DNA of 10,544 nucleotides, from NCBI GenBank assembly GCA_902492825.1, contig CABUMZ010000065.1:1-10544 (forward strand). Direction: 5' to 3'. This DNA comes from an uncultured Collinsella sp. GTDB lineage: Bacteria > Actinomycetota > Coriobacteriia > Coriobacteriales > Coriobacteriaceae. Positions 6,620 to 10,544 of the stretch are shown here, piece by piece. How positions within the stretch are numbered: the stretch's first letter is position 1; each line of letters opens with the position of its first letter. The notes below the pieces were generated by a model that did not search any database, was not told the DNA's origin, and saw only the letters and a list, made by a program, of their open reading frames with translations. The position numbers and the translations under genes were made by a program.

Positions 6620-6635
6620 GGCCTATGCGTTAATG

Positions 6636-6965
6636 CTATAACGCCGCAGCGATTGCTTCAGTCACAAACTTATTGAGTGACTCACCCTTCTTTGCCGCTG
6701 CCAGCGCTGCTTGCTTGTGGAGCTCAGAGCCCGTTCTTACGTTGAACGAGCCCTTAAAAGCCCGCTCGGGTTCCTTGCCCTTCTCGGCGCAAAACTCAAG
6801 GTAATCGTCGACGGCGTCGTGGAAGCATTGCTCCACTTCTTCAGCCGTGGAGCCTTCAAATACGATTGCGTCCCTAATGCCGGTGACCATACCTGTTAGC
6901 ACATGCTGTTCGGCATCGAACTCGACTGGGGCGAAATAACCCTTGTATGCCAAAACGTTACTCAT
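6636..6965 (-). CDS. hicB: HicB-family antitoxin (HicB-like fold plus C-terminal ribbon-helix-helix)
   Basis: 109-residue antitoxin. The N-terminal part (YKGYFAPVEFDAEQHVLTGMVTGIRD, then the helix STAEEVEQCFHDAVDDYLEFC) is the partly degenerate RNase H-like HicB domain that covers the HicA active site. The C-terminal part (GSFNVRTGSELHKQAALAAA, then LNKFVTEAI) is a ribbon-helix-helix DNA-binding domain, so the protein or the complex probably represses its own promoter. The start is the ATG at 6965, preceded by GGAGG at 6971-6975; the upstream in-frame start at 6980 lies inside that site's codons and is unlikely. The start overlaps the hicA stop by 8 nt (ATGAGTAA), giving translational coupling. 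Its GC content looks lower than that of neighbouring housekeeping genes, as is usual for a mobile pair. Confidence 0.92.
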   Translation of the reverse strand: MSNVLAYKGYFAPVEFDAEQHVLTGMVTGIRDAIVFEGSTAEEVEQCFHDAVDDYLEFCAEKGKEPERAFKGSFNVRTGSELHKQAALAAAKKGESLNKFVTEAIAAAL

Positions 6966-7221
6966 GACTACCTCCGACATCTTGCAGAAATCGAACGATG
7001 TTTCGAATGGTCCCCGCTGTCAATTCGTCAGATGGATGTGGCGCGTGCATTACGAACATCCTGCCATCTGATGGCCTGTAGAAGCGAACGCGCGATCCGG
7101 ATGTCTTGCCTTTGTTGTCCACCTCAAAGCCGTATGACGTCATAACTTTAAGGAAGTCGGCAAATCTATACGTCGAAGGACAACTAAGCAGCTGGGCGAT
7201 AAGCCTATCGACTCGAGTCAC
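6958..7221 (-). CDS. hicA: HicA-family mRNA interferase toxin (GSR variant)
   Basis: 87-residue toxin with a double-stranded-RNA-binding-like fold. Family HicA proteins cleave mRNA and halt translation until HicB neutralises them. Visible: helix RFADFLKVMTSYGFEV, the glycine-rich turn KTSGSRVRFYRPSDGR, the conserved HAPHPSDELTAGTIRNIVRFL, and a short tail overlapping hicB. In classical HicA the residue after GS is the catalytic His (GSHH); here it is Arg (GSRVRF). That substitution defines a known branch of the family paired with ribbon-helix-helix HicB antitoxins, as here, so the pair is probably intact rather than mutated. The start is the GTG at 7221 with a weak GAGAG upstream. Toxicity and catalytic mechanism are inferred from the family. 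Confidence 0.88.
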   Translation of the reverse strand: MTRVDRLIAQLLSCPSTYRFADFLKVMTSYGFEVDNKGKTSGSRVRFYRPSDGRMFVMHAPHPSDELTAGTIRNIVRFLQDVGGSHE

Positions 7222-7242
7222 TTCGCTCTCACATTCTGCAAC

Positions 7243-7288
7243 TATATCTTAGTTGCAATTCGATAGCGATGCAATTGACTAAAATATA
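7243..7288 (-). promoter_or_regulatory. hicAB promoter embedded in an inverted repeat
   Basis: TATATCTTAGT (7243-7253) and ACTAAAATATA (7278-7288) are inverted repeats matching at 10 of 11 positions. Between them GCAATT occurs twice in direct orientation (7255-7260 and 7271-7276). A minus-strand promoter fits inside: TTGCAT (7274-7269), 17-bp spacer, TAAGAT (7251-7246). This is the layout expected for autorepression by HicB or the HicAB complex. The surrounding AT-rich stretch also lies upstream of the zinc-ribbon gene on the other strand. Confidence 0.5.
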
Positions 7289-7322
7289 GAACATATGTAC
7301 GTACAGAACAAGTGTTCCCGCT

Positions 7323-7358
7323 CACCACAAAGGTGCCTGTCCCCTTTGTGGTGGTTTG
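7323..7358 (+). repeat. Hairpin repeat, intact copy between hicA and the zinc-ribbon gene
   Basis: Perfect 11-bp stem CACCACAAAGG (7323-7333) and CCTTTGTGGTG (7343-7353) around the 9-nt loop TGCCTGTCC, followed by GTTTG. Nearly the same element, same orientation, lies at 9116-9153 downstream of the zinc-ribbon gene. It lies 87 nt before that gene's start, so it may be in its leader or may terminate incoming transcription, though it has no proper T-run. Confidence 0.8.
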
Positions 7359-7370
7359 TCCCCCGTTTGG

Positions 7371-7388
7371 CTTTGTTGCGCAACAAGG
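7371..7388. promoter_or_regulatory. Palindrome in the leader of the zinc-ribbon gene
   Basis: TTGTTGCGCAACAA (7373-7386) is a perfect 14-bp palindrome, extended one step each side by a T/G and a C/G pair. It lies 57 nt before the ATG at 7445 and could be an operator or a short RNA hairpin; nothing in the sequence decides between these. Confidence 0.3.
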
Positions 7389-7444
7389 GCCGCGGTTTCC
7401 GGTTTACCTTCATGGTGGAAGGAATGGACCGAAAGGAGCCCACC

Positions 7445-9103
7445 ATGTTTTGTCGCTCGTGTGGCGCGCAGCTTATCGACGACGCACTCTTTTGCCCCGT
7501 ATGCGGCGCGCCTGTAGCGCCCGACCAGGTCGCGGCCGCGCAGCAACCTCAGCCTGCCGCGCCCGCCCCTCAACAATATGTGCCCGTGCAGCAGCCTGCG
7601 CGGCGCAAACGTTCCAAGAAGCCCCTCATTGCCCTCGCCGCGGTGCTTGCCGTGGCCGCCGGCATCGGCGGCGGCGCGCTGTTCTACTTCACCCAGGTCG
7701 CAACCACCCCAATCGACGAAAAAACCTTCCCGGACAGCGGCATGCGTGCGCTCGTCTCGACCAAATACGACACCAACGGCGACGGACGCATTTCGAACGA
7801 CGAGGCCAAGGCGGTCACGTCGGTCGAGCTGGACGGCGTTACGTCGACGCAGGGCCTGGGCAAGGTGTTCCCCAGCGTCGTCAGTGTGGAATCCGGCGGG
7901 GACAAGCTCGTCAACCTGGACCTTTCGGGCTGCGGCGACCTTAAGACGGTCGACCTCAACTCGGCGAGCAACGTCACCGTCGTCAACCTGGACGGCTGCG
8001 ACAACATCGAGAAGCTCGATCTCAAAAATGCCCAGGACCTCAAGAGCATCGACCTCTCGGGTAAAAAGAAGCTCGCAACGCTGGCACTGCCGCAGGACAC
8101 GAAGGTCAGCGGCATCAAGGATACGCAGCTCGACGAGCTGTGGCTGCCGGTGTCCTACGAAGGCACCGATAAATCGGGTCAGTACGGCGACGTCTATGAG
8201 ATCGAGCGCGATAAGAACGGCTATGTCACGGGGTACACGACCGCCGTCAAGCAGGGCGGCGGCATGAGCTACAGCGTTGAGCACGACGAGTCACACCGCG
8301 TCTCGGAGATTGAGGAGACTCGAGCGGGCGGCTACGTGAACATCAACACGTTTACGTACGACGCCGACGGCAACGTCACGCGCATCGATAGCGATGGCGA
8401 CATAAGCGACGCGTCGAGCACAACGACGTTCACGTACGACTCGGACGGAAACCTGATCGACAAGACGACCAGCGCGGGCTACGGCGAGAGCGCAAGCACC
8501 TTTGTCTATCAGGGCGGAAACCTGGTGACCGACACCGAGACCAGTCCGGCCAATCCTCGAACGGTCGTCTATTCGTACGGCTACGACAAGGGTCGCGTGA
8601 CGTCCTTTATCACGGACAGCCAGGGTGACACCGCGGGCACCAGATGGACGCTCACGCTGAACTACGAGTACGACAAGGACGGTAACATTTCGCGCGTCTC
8701 GCCCGTGGCCTATGACACGCATGGCAACGATTACGGTTCGCTGAGCTCGTCGTTTGCCGCCGTGGATTATTCGTACATCGACGGCAAGATCGACCGGATC
8801 GAGTCCGAGCGCGGCGGCTATGCGGAGTTTTACTACGACGACCACGGCAACCTGACGTCGGTCGACGAGTATGCCGGCAGGGGCTCGGATGCCGAGTTTG
8901 AGTTTGAGCACGAGGTCGAGTACCGTCGCTACTTCTGTAACAAGCACGAGAAGAATAAGCCGGAGGAGTGGATTCGCCTGGATTCGCAATACGACGTCGA
9001 CCACGGCAGCTGGAGCAACGATTCCGATTACGGTCGCGAGTGCTTTGCGGACGTGTACCGACTCAACCCACTGACGGTCACACCGAACCCGTTTCTCAAG
9101 TAA
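7445..9103 (+). CDS. Membrane-anchored zinc-ribbon protein with EF-hand-like/LRR and YD-repeat ectodomain
   Basis: 552 residues. Domains in order: an N-terminal zinc ribbon (MFCRSCGAQLIDDALFCPVCGAPV; Cys3, 6, 17, 20); a Pro/Gln/Ala linker; a basic stretch RRKRSKK (53-59) and one transmembrane segment (about 60-83), so the ribbon should be cytoplasmic and the rest extracytoplasmic. Then an EF-hand-like cap DTNGDGRISNDE (109-120), six 11-residue LRR-type units of the pattern LxxLDLSGCxD (155-220), and a region with YD/RHS-like motifs (YDADGNVTRID, YDSDGNLIDK, YDKDGNISRV, YYDDHGNLTSVDE) to about residue 476. The last 75 residues are unrecognised and show no toxin motif. There is no signal peptide beyond the membrane anchor, no LPXTG and no catalytic site. 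The start is set by AAAGGAG (7432-7438), 6 nt before the ATG; an in-frame start at 7295 would read through the hairpin repeat. Probably a surface binding or sensing protein; function unknown. Confidence 0.85.
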   Translation: MFCRSCGAQLIDDALFCPVCGAPVAPDQVAAAQQPQPAAPAPQQYVPVQQPARRKRSKKPLIALAAVLAVAAGIGGGALFYFTQVATTPIDEKTFPDSGMRALVSTKYDTNGDGRISNDEAKAVTSVELDGVTSTQGLGKVFPSVVSVESGGDKLVNLDLSGCGDLKTVDLNSASNVTVVNLDGCDNIEKLDLKNAQDLKSIDLSGKKKLATLALPQDTKVSGIKDTQLDELWLPVSYEGTDKSGQYGDVYEIERDKNGYVTGYTTAVKQGGGMSYSVEHDESHRVSEIEETRAGGYVNINTFTYDADGNVTRIDSDGDISDASSTTTFTYDSDGNLIDKTTSAGYGESASTFVYQGGNLVTDTETSPANPRTVVYSYGYDKGRVTSFITDSQGDTAGTRWTLTLNYEYDKDGNISRVSPVAYDTHGNDYGSLSSSFAAVDYSYIDGKIDRIESERGGYAEFYYDDHGNLTSVDEYAGRGSDAEFEFEHEVEYRRYFCNKHEKNKPEEWIRLDSQYDVDHGSWSNDSDYGRECFADVYRLNPLTVTPNPFLK

Positions 9104-9115
9104 CAGCCCGCCCGC

Positions 9116-9155
9116 AAACCACCACAAAGGTGCCTGTCCCTTCGTGGTGGTTTTT
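9116..9155 (+). terminator. Hairpin repeat copy serving as terminator of the zinc-ribbon gene
   Basis: AAACCACCACAAAGG (9116-9130) pairs with CCTTCGTGGTGGTTT (9139-9153), with one A-C mismatch, around the loop TGCCTGTC; a run TTTTT (9151-9155) follows. This is an intrinsic terminator 12 nt after the stop codon. Its core from ACCACAAAGG through TGCCTGTCCC is identical to the element at 7323-7358. It also lies beyond the end of the convergent peptidase gene and may work weakly in that direction. Confidence 0.8.
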
Positions 9156-9166
9156 GCTTGGTGCGG

Positions 9167-10544
9167 CTAGGCCAGCAGGTCGACGACGTTAAAGCCGGCG
9201 TTGCTCTTGGCGATGACGTCGCGGCCGCCAAAGACGCAGGTGGGCGACGCGGCTGCGATGCGCGTCACGTCGGCGCCGAGCGAGCGCAGCTCACCGGGTG
9301 TGGCCGCGAGCATCTGGGCGCGACGCTCCTCGCGCGCGTGCGGATCGAGTCCAGCCAGGTAGGTCGTGTTGCGGCGCTTGGTGAGCGCGTACGGCTTCAC
9401 GGGCGCGTCCATGCCGCTCACGCAGCTCACGATAAAGCCCTCAAAGGCGGCCTCGTCGGGCTCAAAGCTGCCGAGCCATGCGCCTGCGCGCGTCACGCGC
9501 TCAATCGAAGGATCGACCGCCGGGTCGCGGTAGGTGTAGAACGCCGTCTGGCGCTCGCCGGCAGCGCGGAATCCGCAGCCGTACGCACCGCCCTTCACGC
9601 GGATCTCGTTCCACAGGTAGTCGTAGGAGAGCGCATTGGCAGCCACGGCCCAAGCGCCCGTCACGTCGATGCCCAGGCGACGCGGGTCGCACGCGCGCGC
9701 GGCAAAGCAGATGTCGCTGGGGATGACGAAAGCCTCGTGACGGTCGCGCGGCTCCGGCACCACGAGCGCGTTGCGGCCGGCATCGGCGCCGTCGCCGGCG
9801 CCCAGTCCCAGGTCGCCCGCGGCATCCCAGTACGCGTCAAAGTCCTCGTCGCTGCCGGTAAAGCTCGCCATGCAGCCATCGGCCACAAAGATGCGGTCTG
9901 CCAGCTCGGCAAGCTTGGCGCGCAGGCCGTTCAGGCGCTCGTCAAAGTGGTCGAGCAGATCGCGCAGGAACAGATAGAAGTCCACGCCCGAAAGCTGCTC
10001 GCGCACCACGGCCGAAGGTGAGCTGTAGCTCATCGCGCGACCGAGCGCCGCCGAGTGTCCGTTGTTGATAAAGCCCTGCTCAAGCCCAATGCGAATCTGC
10101 GTGAGCACGTCGCGAACGCGGTCGGCGTCGGCATCGAGCAAAAGCGTGCTCGACCACACCTCGCGCGGTAGGCTCGCCAGCGCGTCGATCTTTTCGGACA
10201 GGGCGCCGGCGCTCACCAGCAGGTAGGGACGCACGCCGTCTACGTCGGGCTGGGTCATGACCTCGGTCGTAAAGCTCAAAAAGCCCAGCTTGCCGGCGAG
10301 CAGGTTGTCAAGTTCCTCGGCCGAGTGCTCGCTCGTGGGCAGCTGTTTGAGCAGGCGGCAGAGCAGTGTCACATAGGGTAGGTCCTCAAATGCGACGCAG
10401 CTCAGGTCGAAGTACTGCATGGCGTAGGCCAGGCGGTTGGTGGGAATGCCGTGGCGCAGACAGGGGATGGGCGCGGTCGTGTCCACAACGAGCGGCGGCT
10501 CGGGGCGCGCCTCGCCAATGTCGGACACGCGCAGGCGCGGCAGC
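9167..10544 (-). CDS. M16-family (insulinase/PreP-like) metallopeptidase, C-terminal half (5' end outside window)
   Basis: 458 residues are visible and the frame is open to the window edge, so the N-terminal half with the zinc-binding HxxEH motif is missing. The visible part begins LPRLRVSDIGEARPEP, resembling the LPxLSxSDI linker between the two halves of presequence proteases (PreP/Cym1, M16C). It continues through HGIPTNRLAYAMQYFDLS and VTLLCRLLKQLPTSEHSAEEL to the conserved VKGGAYGCGFR (near 9567-9600), followed by TAFYTYRDP, which is typical of the C-terminal substrate-binding domain. PreP-type enzymes enclose and degrade unstructured peptides of a few dozen residues; bacterial members are about 950-1000 residues, so about half is seen. 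No leader is visible in this half. The GTG at 10528 is internal, not a start. The gene converges with the zinc-ribbon gene, with the 9116-9155 hairpin between them. Confidence 0.9.
   Translation of the reverse strand, partial: LPRLRVSDIGEARPEPPLVVDTTAPIPCLRHGIPTNRLAYAMQYFDLSCVAFEDLPYVTLLCRLLKQLPTSEHSAEELDNLLAGKLGFLSFTTEVMTQPDVDGVRPYLLVSAGALSEKIDALASLPREVWSSTLLLDADADRVRDVLTQIRIGLEQGFINNGHSAALGRAMSYSSPSAVVREQLSGVDFYLFLRDLLDHFDERLNGLRAKLAELADRIFVADGCMASFTGSDEDFDAYWDAAGDLGLGAGDGADAGRNALVVPEPRDRHEAFVIPSDICFAARACDPRRLGIDVTGAWAVAANALSYDYLWNEIRVKGGAYGCGFRAAGERQTAFYTYRDPAVDPSIERVTRAGAWLGSFEPDEAAFEGFIVSCVSGMDAPVKPYALTKRRNTTYLAGLDPHAREERRAQMLAATPGELRSLGADVTRIAAASPTCVFGGRDVIAKSNAGFNVVDLLA

Noticed and set aside
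7295..7444. 50-residue N-terminal extension of the zinc-ribbon protein
   Set aside because: It would translate the hairpin repeat and a palindrome; AAAGGAG directly before the ATG at 7445 and the zinc-ribbon N-terminus settle the start.
8195..9103. Polymorphic (RHS-type) toxin reading of the YD-repeat protein
   Set aside because: The YD-like motifs are few and no RHS core-ending motif or C-terminal nuclease/deaminase domain is visible; no immunity gene follows.
6510..9155. Transposon or phage fragment carrying hicAB and the surface gene
   Set aside because: No transposase, integrase, IS ends or target-site duplication is visible; the short hairpin repeats alone do not show a transposon.
9158..10021. 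287-codon plus-strand open frame opposite the M16 peptidase gene
   Set aside because: Antisense shadow beginning within the terminator region, with no ribosome binding site and no domain.

Overview
The window is GC-rich, densely packed bacterial chromosome. Its gene set (Gram-positive-type RecQ, acetyl-type MetA, L-2-hydroxyisocaproate-dehydrogenase-like enzyme, PreP-type M16 peptidase, and a membrane-anchored zinc-ribbon/LRR/YD protein) and its clear AGGAGG-type ribosome binding sites suggest a gut actinobacterium of the Coriobacteriia, Collinsella being the likeliest genus. The taxonomic call is inference from content and style; there is no rRNA or marker gene to prove it.

Layout. Positions 1-1749 hold the 3' part of recQ, followed after 2 nt by a GntR/UTRA repressor gene (1752-2507). 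A 144-bp AT-richer control region with a promoter, an 18-bp palindrome and paired 10-bp tandem repeats leads to a SIS-domain deglycase gene of the FrlB family (2652-3620). A strong hairpin (3672-3711) ends this unit and the convergent hydroxyacid dehydrogenase gene (3754-4731, minus). A divergent intergenic region separates that from metA (4943-5869, plus), which converges on a 5-formyltetrahydrofolate cyclo-ligase gene (5893-6489, minus).

From 6490 to about 9160 the character changes. A hicAB toxin-antitoxin pair (minus, 6636-7221) and a large membrane-anchored zinc-ribbon/LRR/YD-repeat protein gene (plus, 7445-9103) are separated and bordered by copies of a short hairpin repeat with a conserved CCTGT(CCC) core. 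Three copies lie in the same orientation (6572-6619, 7323-7358, 9116-9153) and give a repeat-gene-repeat-gene-repeat order; a fourth, inverted copy with a different but still self-complementary stem lies at 6510-6540. The last copy doubles as the terminator of the surface protein gene. The window ends in the C-terminal half of a PreP-like M16 peptidase gene (9167-10544, minus, 5' end outside).

How the genes work together. The GntR regulator and the deglycase look like a pared-down Amadori-product (fructosamine 6-phosphate) catabolic unit without its kinase or transporter. MetA and the cyclo-ligase both feed methionine and one-carbon metabolism but are on opposite strands and not an operon. 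The least ordinary part is the repeat-bracketed accessory segment 6510-9160. I found no CRISPR array, tRNA, rRNA, transposase or phage gene.
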